Below, piece by piece: positions 1 through 6,730 of a DNA stretch of 8,810 nucleotides (position 1 is the stretch's first letter; every line of letters begins with the position of its first letter). A program made the translations under genes and the position numbers. The stretch lies in contig JAFGJP010000252.1 in NCBI GenBank assembly GCA_016929035.1, forward strand, positions 1 through 8,810, given 5' to 3'. The notes below the pieces were generated by a model. That model was not told the origin of the DNA. It did not search any database and was given only the letters and a program-made list of their open reading frames with translations. This stretch comes from Candidatus Auribacterota bacterium. Its GTDB lineage: Bacteria; Auribacterota; JAFGBW01; JAFGJP01.

Positions 1-1509
1 CTGGAAGAAGACTGGCTTTATGAAGCCATAACAGAAACATACATACCTCTTATTGAAATATTCGAGGGATTTGAGAGAGACAAAGTCCCTTGGAAATTGA
101 CCATGTCGATAACGCCTCCTTTGGCTGAGATGCTGGCTGATTCTCTTTTGCAGGACCGGTATCTCAGGCATATTGATAAGCTGATTGAGCTGTCTTCCCG
201 GGAGATCGACAGAACCCGCTGGCAGGGAGAATTCCACCACCTGTCACTGATGTATAAGGATATGTTTCTGAGGGCTCGTCATATTTTCGCAGACAAGTAC
301 AACAGAAATATTTTGACTGCATTCAAACAGTTTCAGGATGCCGGGCATCTGGAAATCATCACATGCGGAGCAACGCACGGCTATCTTCCTCTTATGGAAA
401 TCAATCCTCATGCTGTACGTGCGCAGATCAAGATTGCTGCAAAAAACTATGAAAAACATTTTGGAAGGAGGCCTCGCGGCATATGGCTTCCGGAGTGCGG
501 TTATCATCCTGGACAGGATAAGTTCCTTGCTGAAGAGGGGATTAAATTCTTTTTTGTCGATACGCACGGAATATTACACGCAACACCGCGGCCTAAATAC
601 GGAGTGTTTGCTCCGCTTGTCACCGAACATGGCGTGGCGGCCTTTGGCCGCGATGTGGAAAGTTCTAAGCAGGTCTGGAGCGCAGATGAAGGATATCCCG
701 GAGATTATTATTACCGTGATTTTTACAGGGATGTTGGTTATGACCTGGAATTTCATTATATCAAGGATTATATCAATCCTGATGGTACGAGGAAGATGAC
801 AGGAATCAAGTATTACAGGATTACCGGGGAAACGGATGATAAGCGTCCGTACGAGCCGCATATAGCATTGGAAAAAGCGGCAGCACATGCCGGAAATTTT
901 ATGTTTAACAGAGAAAAGCAGATTGAATACCTTTATGATGTTCTTGGAGGGAAAAAGCCCATTATTGTTTCTCCTTATGATGCTGAGCTTTTTGGTCATT
1001 GGTGGTTTGAGGGTCCCAAGTGGATCGATTTTCTCGTTAGAAAAATCGCCTATGACCAGAAGACCGTTAAGCTGACAACCCCAACGTCCTATCTGGACGA
1101 AAACCCGAAAATACAGGTCAGTACCCCTTCTACGTCAAGCTGGGGATATAAAGGTTATCATGAGGTCTGGCTGGAAGGCAGCAATGACTGGATTTACCGT
1201 CACCTTCATGAAGCAGCGGAGCGCATGGTCGAACTGGCCAAACTTAAACCCGATGCTTACGGTCTTGAGAGAAAAGCTCTCAACCAGGCAGCGCGTGAGC
1301 TTGTTCTTGCTCAATCAAGTGACTGGGCATTCATCATGAAAACCCAGACAATGGTCCCTTATGCTATCCGCAGGACCCGCGACCATATCGCCAGGTTCTC
1401 GAAGCTTTACATGGATATCAAATGCGGGACGATTGATGAAGTCTGGCTTTCAGATATCGAATCAAAAGACAATATCTTTCATGAGATTGACTACAAGGCT
1501 TATGCCTGA
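1..1509 (+). CDS. 1,4-alpha-glucan branching enzyme, GH57 family (5'-truncated by window edge)
   Basis: Cytoplasmic enzyme of glycogen synthesis that cuts alpha-1,4 glucan and rejoins the piece as an alpha-1,6 branch. The frame is open from base 1, and its first residues (LEEDWLYEAITETY) match the family's N-terminal region. The gene therefore starts outside the window, and a TTG at 97 is not the real start. Of the conserved GH57 regions, the N-terminal HxHxP is missing off the edge. Visible are GATHGYLP (codons 123-130), WLPECGY with the expected catalytic nucleophile Glu at codon 165 (493-495), YDAELFGHWWFEG with the expected acid/base Asp at codon 327 (979-981), and SSWGYKGYHEVW (from codon 379). 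The GYPGD loop (codons 231-235) is typical of the branching subgroup rather than GH57 amylases. The helical C-terminal DUF1957-type domain covers roughly codons 430-500. The visible 502 codons plus about 25-30 missing ones give the usual length of about 530. Both catalytic residues are intact. No glycogen partner gene is visible downstream. Confidence 0.95.
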   Translation: MEEDWLYEAITETYIPLIEIFEGFERDKVPWKLTMSITPPLAEMLADSLLQDRYLRHIDKLIELSSREIDRTRWQGEFHHLSLMYKDMFLRARHIFADKYNRNILTAFKQFQDAGHLEIITCGATHGYLPLMEINPHAVRAQIKIAAKNYEKHFGRRPRGIWLPECGYHPGQDKFLAEEGIKFFFVDTHGILHATPRPKYGVFAPLVTEHGVAAFGRDVESSKQVWSADEGYPGDYYYRDFYRDVGYDLEFHYIKDYINPDGTRKMTGIKYYRITGETDDKRPYEPHIALEKAAAHAGNFMFNREKQIEYLYDVLGGKKPIIVSPYDAELFGHWWFEGPKWIDFLVRKIAYDQKTVKLTTPTSYLDENPKIQVSTPSTSSWGYKGYHEVWLEGSNDWIYRHLHEAAERMVELAKLKPDAYGLERKALNQAARELVLAQSSDWAFIMKTQTMVPYAIRRTRDHIARFSKLYMDIKCGTIDEVWLSDIESKDNIFHEIDYKAYA

Positions 1510-1551
1510 AGCTTCACATCTCTTCACTTGAATCGTAAAATACCCAGATGA

Positions 1552-1579
1552 TTTGAACGGGGCAAAAATTCTGTTCAAA
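1552..1579 (+). terminator. Possible hairpin terminator after the branching enzyme gene
   Basis: A perfect 7-bp stem (TTTGAAC at 1552-1558, GTTCAAA at 1573-1579) has a 14-base loop and is followed by a T5 run at 1584-1588. The stem is short and AT-rich and the loop is large, so termination strength is doubtful. A competing pairing exists between AACGGGGCAA (1556-1565) and TTGCCCGTT (1613-1621). It lies between the stop at 1509 and truA, where a transcription break is expected. Confidence 0.35.
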
Positions 1580-1657
1580 AAGTCTTTTTCATCTTTCGCG
1601 TTTTTTGAGGCTTGCCCGTTATCTTAAGACTGGAGTCGAATAGTTTTTTACGGGATC

Positions 1658-1686
1658 TTTGCTCCTCTCCGGCCTCTACATATGAT
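1658..1686 (+). promoter_or_regulatory. Candidate sigma-70-type promoter for truA
   Basis: A -10-like TATGAT (5 of 6 consensus positions) at 1681-1686 lies 17 bases after a poor -35-like TTTGCT (1658-1663). The predicted transcript start near 1693 falls only about seven bases before the truA ATG. The mRNA would be almost leaderless, which agrees with the lack of any Shine-Dalgarno sequence there. The weak -35 keeps confidence low. Confidence 0.3.
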
Positions 1687-1699
1687 AAAATGATGCATT

Positions 1700-2443
1700 A
1701 TGGCAAAGAATGAACTCCGCAACATCAAGCTTACCATCGAATATGATGGCACAGATTTTTTCGGCTGGCAGGTTCAGCCTGGCTGCCGGACTGTTCAGGG
1801 AGAGATTGAAGGAGCGGTTGAGAAACTGACAGGCGAATTTCGCCGGGTTTTTGCTTCCGGCAGGACAGATGCAGGCGTTCATGCTCTGGGACAGACAGCT
1901 CACTTTCATACGACGTCTTCGATACCGGGCAATCGTTTTGCCATGGCTTTGAATGCTTTTCTCCCTGATGATGTGGTTATTTTGTCTTCCAAAGCCGTGC
2001 CGCTTTCTTTTCATGCGAGGAAGTCAGCCAAAGGGAAGCATTACAGGTATGTGATATACAATAGAAGAGTGAGCTCACCTCTGCGGCGAAGGCAAATGCA
2101 TTGCGTTTATGAAAAATTGGATATTCTTAAAATGCGCAAGGCTGCAGAGCTTTTTGTCGGGAAAAAGAATTTTGCCTCATTTGCTTCCAATGCCAGGAGA
2201 AAAGATGATCCGGTGAGAAGCGTCACGGATGTTCGCGTTACAAAAAAGGGCCCGGTCGTAACGATCGATGTCATGGGAAGAAGCTTTCTTTATAAGATGG
2301 TCCGCGCGATTTCAGGAACGCTTGTTGAAATCGGAAGAGGGAAGGAACTGGATATTGTCTCCATATTTCGAGCACAAAGAAGGGTTTCAGCCGGGCCGAA
2401 TCTTCCTGCCTGCGGGCTTTATCTGGTCAGAGTGATTTATTAA
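1700..2443 (+). CDS. truA: tRNA pseudouridine(38-40) synthase TruA
   Basis: Converts uridines 38, 39 and 40 in the anticodon arm of many tRNAs to pseudouridine. The 247-residue product has the family's normal length and is not truncated. The N-terminal strand KLTIEYDGTDFFGWQ is typical. The catalytic loop GRTDAGVHALGQTAHF (residues 54-69) carries the active-site Asp at residue 57. The conserved KHYRY (113-117) supplies the aromatic residue that stacks in the active site. The C-terminal half has FLYKMVRAISGTLVEIGRG (196-214) and ends with AGPNLPACGLYLVRVIY, the usual closing motif. ATG 1700 is the only reasonable start: an in-frame stop lies at 1691 and no other start codon falls between. No Shine-Dalgarno precedes it. 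Nothing suggests a functional link to either neighbour, and truA commonly sits in mixed contexts. Confidence 0.97.
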   Translation: MAKNELRNIKLTIEYDGTDFFGWQVQPGCRTVQGEIEGAVEKLTGEFRRVFASGRTDAGVHALGQTAHFHTTSSIPGNRFAMALNAFLPDDVVILSSKAVPLSFHARKSAKGKHYRYVIYNRRVSSPLRRRQMHCVYEKLDILKMRKAAELFVGKKNFASFASNARRKDDPVRSVTDVRVTKKGPVVTIDVMGRSFLYKMVRAISGTLVEIGRGKELDIVSIFRAQRRVSAGPNLPACGLYLVRVIY

Positions 2444-2481
2444 TAACAATCAAAGAGTGCTTTGCACATGATTAAAATATC

Positions 2482-2613
2482 AACCGCAGAGATGCGGAGG
2501 CGCAAAGAGATTAATGAATGTCCCTGCGGGAAATCGCAACAAGAGAAGACTGTATTGATTCATTCTATGCATTTTTTTTAAACCTTTCTTTGCGTCTTAG
2601 CGCCTTTGCGGTT
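2482..2613. repeat. Inverted pair of a 29-bp dispersed-type GC repeat
   Basis: Arm A (2482-2510) and the reverse complement of arm B (2585-2613) both begin AACCGCA and share CGCAAAGA near the other end. They match at about 22 of 29 positions. The intervening 74 bases contain further self-pairing: AATGAAT (2513-2519) with ATTCATT (2558-2564), and a small CCC-TGC-GGG hairpin (2522-2530). The whole element could fold into a long cruciform or RNA hairpin. From memory, this AACCGCA...CGCAAAGA motif is a highly repeated intergenic sequence in Desulfobacterota, Nitrospirota and related genomes. It has no coding content. It might act as a bidirectional terminator or as a mobile miniature element; the sequence does not decide. 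Confidence 0.8.
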
Positions 2614-2617
2614 AAAT

Positions 2618-2623
2618 TATAAT
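2618..2623 (+). promoter_or_regulatory. Candidate -10 box for the first GT-C/TPR gene
   Basis: A perfect TATAAT sits five bases past the edge of the repeat element and would start transcription near 2630, leaving a leader of about 59 bases. No convincing -35 hexamer is found 16-18 bases upstream, where the sequence belongs to the repeat arm. The call therefore rests on the -10 alone. Confidence 0.3.
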
Positions 2624-2688
2624 TATTAGCGCATAGAGCTTCTTGTTTAGAGAACTTTAATCAGAGCCAGATCGGGCAAGGTCATTTT

Positions 2689-4392
2689 ATGATAGCCATA
2701 AAAGCTGTTTTTCAGAAAGAAAGAAAGAAAGACTCACTGGCAGCTCTTCTGATTTTTTTTGTCATTCTCTCTCTTTATTTTGTTTCTCTTCCGTACCCTT
2801 TTCTCTGGGATGACGAAGTGTCTCTTACCCAGAATCCCGGGTTCGGCACGCCCCGCTATGTCAGAGAGATATTTACAAAACATTTTTTTGATGCCGGACT
2901 GCAGCAGAAGTTTTCTCCCCAGCGCGGTTTTTACAGGCCGCTTGTTGGTTTGAGTTTTCTCTTAGACAGGTTGATATGGGGAATGCAGGCTTATGGCTTT
3001 CGCCTGACAAACATCATCCTGCATGCAGCAACCTGCATAGCTTTCTATTTTCTTTTTAAGCGATTGAATTTTTCTCCTGGTATTTCTTTTCTCTGCACTT
3101 TCATTTATGCTGTCCATCCTGTCCATATTGGAAGCGTCGCTTATGTTTCCGGCCGGACTGATGTGTTGAGGACGCTCTTTATGCTCCTTGCCTTTTTATC
3201 GTACTGGGACAGGAAGCTTCTTCCGTCTTTTGTTTTTTCTGTCTGTGCTTTTCTATCGAAGGAAGATGCTGTCGTCCTGCCGGGCCTCTTTTTTGCTTCA
3301 GATATTATCTTGAAAAAAAAGTTTTCGAAGACGGTTATTCCTTATCTCCTGCTTATTCCTGCCTACATGCTTTTCAGAAGATATTATCTTAACGCGCATG
3401 ACCTGCATGGAATGAAGACCTCTTTCTTTTATTATGCGACTCTTGCCAAATCGGTTTTTGTCTATTTAAGGATAATCGTCTTTCCTTTTGATCTCCATTT
3501 CGAAAGGTTTCATCCGATTGTAACAAGCTTTGTCTCAGGAGCTTATTATATTCTGGCTTTTTTTGTTCTCTTTTTCCTTGCTTTGAAAATATCATGGAAT
3601 CGCCCGGTAGCTCTTTTTTCGCTGATTTCTTTTGGTGTTGTCTTCCTTCCGGTTTCGAATATCGTGCCGATTTACTACCGCTACAGCGATGTCTATCTTT
3701 TTCTGTCAGATCACTTCTTATATATGCCTTTAATGTTCATCATCCTTTTTACATTGAGCCTGATGCCGCCTCTTAAGATCATTACAAGAACCTTTGTTTT
3801 AGCGAGTTATATCGTATTATGTGCCTTTTTTTTGTTTTTTTTCGCAACTTCCATCAGGGTTTGGAGAGATAAGGAGATCTTTTATAAAGATATTATTAAA
3901 AAATCAGCTTTTCCTTTCAGGGCTTATAATAATCTTGCCGCTTATTTTGAAAAAAGAGGGGATTCCCGCTGTCTGGAGTATCTGAAAAAGCTGAAAAAAA
4001 TAATGCCTCCAGACTACGTTTATTATTATATAGTCAAAACGCACTGGCACTATTTTCAGGAACATGACCTTGAAAAAACCATACAGACTTTCGAAGAAGC
4101 AATAGGAAACGGGGTACGGGTTCCTCTTGTATATTATGGCCTGGGGGATGTCTGGTTTGAAAAGGGAGATGTGCAGAAAGCCATAAATTATTATGAAGAA
4201 GGATTGAGGCTGAGCAGCACATCTGACGCAGATGCTTTATTTCGACTTGGATTTTTGTATTATTGCCAGGGGGATAGGATTTCTCTTGAAAAGGCGCTTG
4301 GGTATTTCGTAAAAAGCAATGATTTAAATAGGTCAGAAACAGCAGAAAGGTATATGATAAAGACAAAAAAGCTTTTATTCCTTGAACGATGA
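2689..4392 (+). CDS. TMTC-like GT-C family membrane protein with C-terminal TPRs
   Basis: Predicted polytopic inner-membrane glycosyltransferase-like protein (567 residues). About 11-12 hydrophobic segments span residues 17-388, followed by about four TPR-like helix pairs (411-440, 444-475, 479-510, 514-547), expected on the periplasmic side. The first extracytoplasmic loop has the GT-C-style acidic pair W40-D41-D42. The HPVHIGSVAYVSGRTDVL stretch (143-160), SKED (190-193) and DHFLYMP (341-347) follow the signature order of the TMTC/DUF1736 group, whose eukaryotic members are O-mannosyltransferases. The GRTD variant resembles the eukaryotic-type signature more than the usual bacterial ERKD. 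Donor and acceptor are unknown. The start at ATG 2689 is supported by AAGG at 2678-2681, seven bases upstream. It lies directly upstream of a prepilin gene, with no clear terminator between. It could serve pilin or envelope glycosylation; a pure assembly or scaffold role is possible. Confidence 0.82.
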   Translation: MIAIKAVFQKERKKDSLAALLIFFVILSLYFVSLPYPFLWDDEVSLTQNPGFGTPRYVREIFTKHFFDAGLQQKFSPQRGFYRPLVGLSFLLDRLIWGMQAYGFRLTNIILHAATCIAFYFLFKRLNFSPGISFLCTFIYAVHPVHIGSVAYVSGRTDVLRTLFMLLAFLSYWDRKLLPSFVFSVCAFLSKEDAVVLPGLFFASDIILKKKFSKTVIPYLLLIPAYMLFRRYYLNAHDLHGMKTSFFYYATLAKSVFVYLRIIVFPFDLHFERFHPIVTSFVSGAYYILAFFVLFFLALKISWNRPVALFSLISFGVVFLPVSNIVPIYYRYSDVYLFLSDHFLYMPLMFIILFTLSLMPPLKIITRTFVLASYIVLCAFFLFFFATSIRVWRDKEIFYKDIIKKSAFPFRAYNNLAAYFEKRGDSRCLEYLKKLKKIMPPDYVYYYIVKTHWHYFQEHDLEKTIQTFEEAIGNGVRVPLVYYGLGDVWFEKGDVQKAINYYEEGLRLSSTSDADALFRLGFLYYCQGDRISLEKALGYFVKSNDLNRSETAERYMIKTKKLLFLER

Positions 4393-4433
4393 CTCTAAAT
4401 CATGTTCGTAATCGGAAAATTAGCAAATAGTTA

Positions 4434-4475
4434 AAAAACATATCATTTTGATATAAAAACATATCATTTTGATAT
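4434..4475. promoter_or_regulatory. Two tandem 21-bp palindromic units, candidate activator (enhancer) site
   Basis: Units 4434-4454 and 4455-4475 are identical and exactly contiguous. Each is AAAAAC followed by the 15-bp palindrome ATATCATTTTGATAT (6-bp arms, 3-base centre). The 21-bp period is two helical turns, so both sites face the same side of the DNA. They lie about 145-185 bases before the predicted sigma-54 transcript start of the pilin gene, a usual distance for enhancer-binding proteins such as PilR or NtrC relatives. The half TTGATA also approaches an IHF core, an alternative reading. The flanking 180 bases (4441-4620) are only about 21% G+C. Confidence 0.65.
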
Positions 4476-4592
4476 ATTATTTAATATTCTCAAAATAAGA
4501 ACATTGTGACTGATACATAACGTTTCTACAGTATCTATCTAATAATGAATATGTTACATGATATTTTTATTTTTTATGGTAAATTTTCGTGA

Positions 4593-4608
4593 AGGAACAG
4601 TTTTTGCA
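4593..4608 (+). promoter_or_regulatory. Sigma-54 (RpoN) -24/-12 promoter of the pilin gene
   Basis: The sequence AGGAACAGTTTTTGCA has the invariant GG (4594-4595) and GC (4606-4607) separated by exactly 10 bases. The -24 element GGAAC differs from GGCAC by one base, and the -12 element TTGCA is perfect. Transcription would begin near 4619, giving a leader of about 38 bases that contains a strong ribosome binding site. Type IV pilin genes are widely controlled by RpoN with PilS/PilR, which fits the palindromic sites upstream. Confidence 0.72.
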
Positions 4609-4645
4609 TTACAATAATATCGTTAAAAACAGAAACCAATTAACC

Positions 4646-4651
4646 GGAGGT
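4646..4651 (+). promoter_or_regulatory. Strong Shine-Dalgarno of the pilin gene
   Basis: GGAGGT, five bases before ATG 4657, is much the best ribosome binding site on the plus strand here. It implies high translation, as expected for a major pilin, and fixes the start codon. Confidence 0.85.
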
Positions 4652-4656
4652 GGAAG

Positions 4657-4989
4657 ATGAGAAGGTCAAAAGGATTTACGTTGATCGAGCTTATCATGGT
4701 GATCGTCATCCTTGGTATTCTCGCAGCTGTGGCTATCCCCAAGTTCGTTGACCTGTCAACGCAGGCTAACCAAAGTGCCTGTAAGTCCAATCAGGGTGCT
4801 ATAGAATCCGCTTGTGCGATCTATTACGCGTCCCGTGCGGCTGTTGGTGAAACACCGACATTCCCGTCAGCCTATACAGATACAAGCCTGTATGCTGGCG
4901 GCGTTGTCCCGACATGCCCTGTCGATACGGCAACATATACCTATACTCAGACTACAGGATCAGTATCCTGCGATCAGGCTGGTCATTAA
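4657..4989 (+). CDS. Type IV prepilin / pseudopilin-family protein
   Basis: Small exported pilus subunit precursor of 110 residues. It has a class III (prepilin) signal: the short basic leader MRRSKG is cut after Gly6 by prepilin peptidase to expose Phe7, which is then N-methylated. Glu5 of the mature protein (E11) is present, and a hydrophobic helix runs to about residue 28. The mature part (104 residues) has four Cys (42, 53, 87, 105), probably two disulfides. Its C-terminal TTGSVSC...GH ending is seen in many short pilins and pseudopilins. Residues 66-105 contain 15 Ser/Thr, including an alternating Thr/Tyr stretch at 91-97, so O-glycosylation is plausible. It stands alone between its own sigma-54 promoter and a strong terminator, with a strong ribosome binding site, suggesting abundant product. 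Major type IV pilin is favoured over a minor pseudopilin of type II secretion, but no pilus assembly genes are visible to confirm this. Confidence 0.9.
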   Translation: MRRSKGFTLIELIMVIVILGILAAVAIPKFVDLSTQANQSACKSNQGAIESACAIYYASRAAVGETPTFPSAYTDTSLYAGGVVPTCPVDTATYTYTQTTGSVSCDQAGH

Positions 4990-5013
4990 TACCTGGCCTA
5001 ATGTTTCTTAATG

Positions 5014-5043
5014 AAAAGGGGAGCAAAAGCTCCCCTTTTTTTT
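5014..5043 (+). terminator. Rho-independent terminator after the pilin gene
   Basis: Perfect GC-rich stem GGGGAGC (5018-5024) / GCTCCCC (5029-5035) with an AAAA tetraloop, followed by eight Ts (5036-5043). Flanking A/T pairs extend the stem to 11 bp. This is a textbook intrinsic terminator 24 bases after the pilin stop. Its T-run ends four bases before the ATG of the next gene. Confidence 0.95.
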
Positions 5044-5047
5044 AAAA

Positions 5048-6730
5048 ATGCATGTTCTAGAAAGCTTTATATTTCTTTTTTGCCTGATCCTCTTTATCAT
5101 TTCCTTTCTTGAAAGCGGCCTCCAGGATCTCACTTACTACTTTCTTTATACGACCCTGAGCTTTTTATCCTTTTTCATCGTACTGTTTAAAAAGCCGGGA
5201 GAGAAAAAGGTTACTTTAGAGCTTTTATTCTTTTTGGCTGTTTATCTTCTTATAATGCTGTCTTCTCTTTTTTCAGTTGATCCGAATGTCACACGAATTG
5301 CCAGCAACCAGGTATTTTCAGCGGTTCTTCTTTTTTTTACTTTCAGCAACCTCTCTTTTGAAAAAAGACAGCAGCTTGTCAAAAGCCTCATTGCCGCGTC
5401 GACATTTTTAGCCGTCCTGGGGATAATCCAGACGCTGACAGGGTCCGGAGGATTCCGCTCTGGAGGAGGAATTGCCAGAGCTCATTCTGTTTTTGTCACT
5501 CCGAACACGTTTGCCGGGTTTTGCGCTGTTTTTCTCATCCTTTCTCTTTATTTTTTCTTTTCAGAACGCAAAAAAGAAAGGGTTTTGCTCTATGGCCTTT
5601 CGGCTTTTATTCTGACAGGGGGCATTGTGTGTTCTTTTTCCCGCTCTGTCGTTCTTCTTTTTGTTCCGATGACGGTTTTTGTTTTCACTAAACTGCTTTG
5701 TTCTTTTCAAAGATCGGAACTTGTTAAAGCTTATTTCAAGAAAAGGATCACGTCCGTTTTCCTCCTGATAGCCGGCTGCGGCGTCATTTTTATTCTGGCC
5801 GCTTTCCTTGGCGACAGCGAATATGTCAAAGAGCGCCTGATGTCGTATCTCAGGCCTCACCGGGCGTCATCGCTCCATGCCCGCATGCTTTACTGGAGGA
5901 GCGCATGGGGAATGATAAAAGATTTTTTTCCATGCGGGAGCGGATACAGCACTTTTGCGACGATCTACCCCTGGTACAAGGACCCGTCTTTCCAGGGCGT
6001 GACACATTTTTTTGCTCACAATGACGCTATCCAGTTCCTGTCTGAACTTGGCCCTCTGGGCCTTTTTGCCCTTCTTTTTTTCTGGGCATGGGCTTTCGTC
6101 AAAACGTATCGTTCAAATGGATTTTCTTCCGCGTGCGGCTTTGCTCTTCTCTTTCTTATTTTTTTCTCTGTTTTTGAATATGTTTTTTATCTCCCGACTT
6201 TTCTCTTTATCATGGTCCTTTTCTTTGCCGTTATGACCTTAGTTGAAAAACAAAGGGAACACCTTATGATGGAACGCATTGTCAGGATTGTCCTCATAGG
6301 GGCTGTTCTGACAAACGTTATTTTTCTCGCGCGGCTTTTTTCCGCGGAAAAAGAAGTGAAAAGGGCCAGAAAAAGGCTGGAGAAGCCGCAGCCTTCAGAA
6401 CATGCCTGGGGAAGCGCTCTTGAGGATATGCGCGAGGCTGAAAAAATGATGCCGAAGAGCGTTTCTTACAAGCTGAACTCTTTCCGTATCATGGCTGTTC
6501 TTTATGAGAATTTTCAAAGAAAGGACCTGGCCGAAGCGCTCGAAAAGAAATTTGACGACATATCGGCCCTGGCCCCTTATCATAAAAAAGCGGTGGATGC
6601 AGCGTATGTGTTTTTTGCGCGTCATCAAAAAGACAGGCAATCTTTTTATCGATATTATTTGAAGGTTCAAAAGCTGATACAGGAGAGATCCAGGGCTGGC
6701 CGAAGTCTCTCTTCAGAAGAGAATGAATAG
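5048..6730 (+). CDS. O-antigen ligase / Wzy_C family membrane protein (WaaL/TfpO-like)
   Basis: Predicted inner-membrane enzyme (560 residues) of the O-antigen ligase/polymerase superfamily. These enzymes move glycans from an undecaprenyl-linked donor to lipid A core, a growing chain, or protein Ser/Thr. About a dozen hydrophobic segments cover residues 5-430. Family landmarks are FSRS (197-200), HARMLYWRSAW (277-287), a GSGY turn (297-300), and the large periplasmic loop with AHND (323-326) and LSELGPLGLF (331-340). Residues 430-560 form a charged, helical, TPR-like tail. ATG 5048 is the only usable start near the first membrane segment; an in-frame stop lies at 5012. It has no Shine-Dalgarno and sits four bases after the pilin terminator, so expression may depend on read-through or an unseen promoter. 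Its 3' end overlaps the next gene by 8 bp. The position directly after a pilin gene recalls pilO/tfpO of Pseudomonas aeruginosa, but lipopolysaccharide ligase or polysaccharide polymerase cannot be excluded. Confidence 0.85.
   Translation: MHVLESFIFLFCLILFIISFLESGLQDLTYYFLYTTLSFLSFFIVLFKKPGEKKVTLELLFFLAVYLLIMLSSLFSVDPNVTRIASNQVFSAVLLFFTFSNLSFEKRQQLVKSLIAASTFLAVLGIIQTLTGSGGFRSGGGIARAHSVFVTPNTFAGFCAVFLILSLYFFFSERKKERVLLYGLSAFILTGGIVCSFSRSVVLLFVPMTVFVFTKLLCSFQRSELVKAYFKKRITSVFLLIAGCGVIFILAAFLGDSEYVKERLMSYLRPHRASSLHARMLYWRSAWGMIKDFFPCGSGYSTFATIYPWYKDPSFQGVTHFFAHNDAIQFLSELGPLGLFALLFFWAWAFVKTYRSNGFSSACGFALLFLIFFSVFEYVFYLPTFLFIMVLFFAVMTLVEKQREHLMMERIVRIVLIGAVLTNVIFLARLFSAEKEVKRARKRLEKPQPSEHAWGSALEDMREAEKMMPKSVSYKLNSFRIMAVLYENFQRKDLAEALEKKFDDISALAPYHKKAVDAAYVFFARHQKDRQSFYRYYLKVQKLIQERSRAGRSLSSEENE

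Noticed and set aside
97..1509. A complete branching enzyme starting at TTG 97
   Set aside because: The same frame is open and family-like back to base 1, and the N-terminal HxHxP region is missing, so the gene is cut by the window edge rather than starting here.
1676..2014. Minus-strand 112-codon open frame over truA
   Set aside because: It is a shadow of truA: no ribosome binding site, no recognisable domain, and fully covered by a well-supported gene.
4393..4433. Terminator for the first GT-C/TPR gene
   Set aside because: No stem-loop with a T-run is visible after the stop at 4392. Transcription may continue into the pilin upstream region.
4434..4475. Start of a CRISPR array
   Set aside because: There are only two 21-bp units, directly contiguous with no spacer, and no cas genes nearby. 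The palindromic form and position fit a protein-binding site.
4657..4989. Electrically conductive (Geobacter-type) e-pilin
   Set aside because: Aromatic residues are about 9 in 104 of the mature protein, but gaps of 23 and 26 residues lie between the first ones, the chain is longer than classic e-pilins, and four Cys suggest an ordinary globular head.
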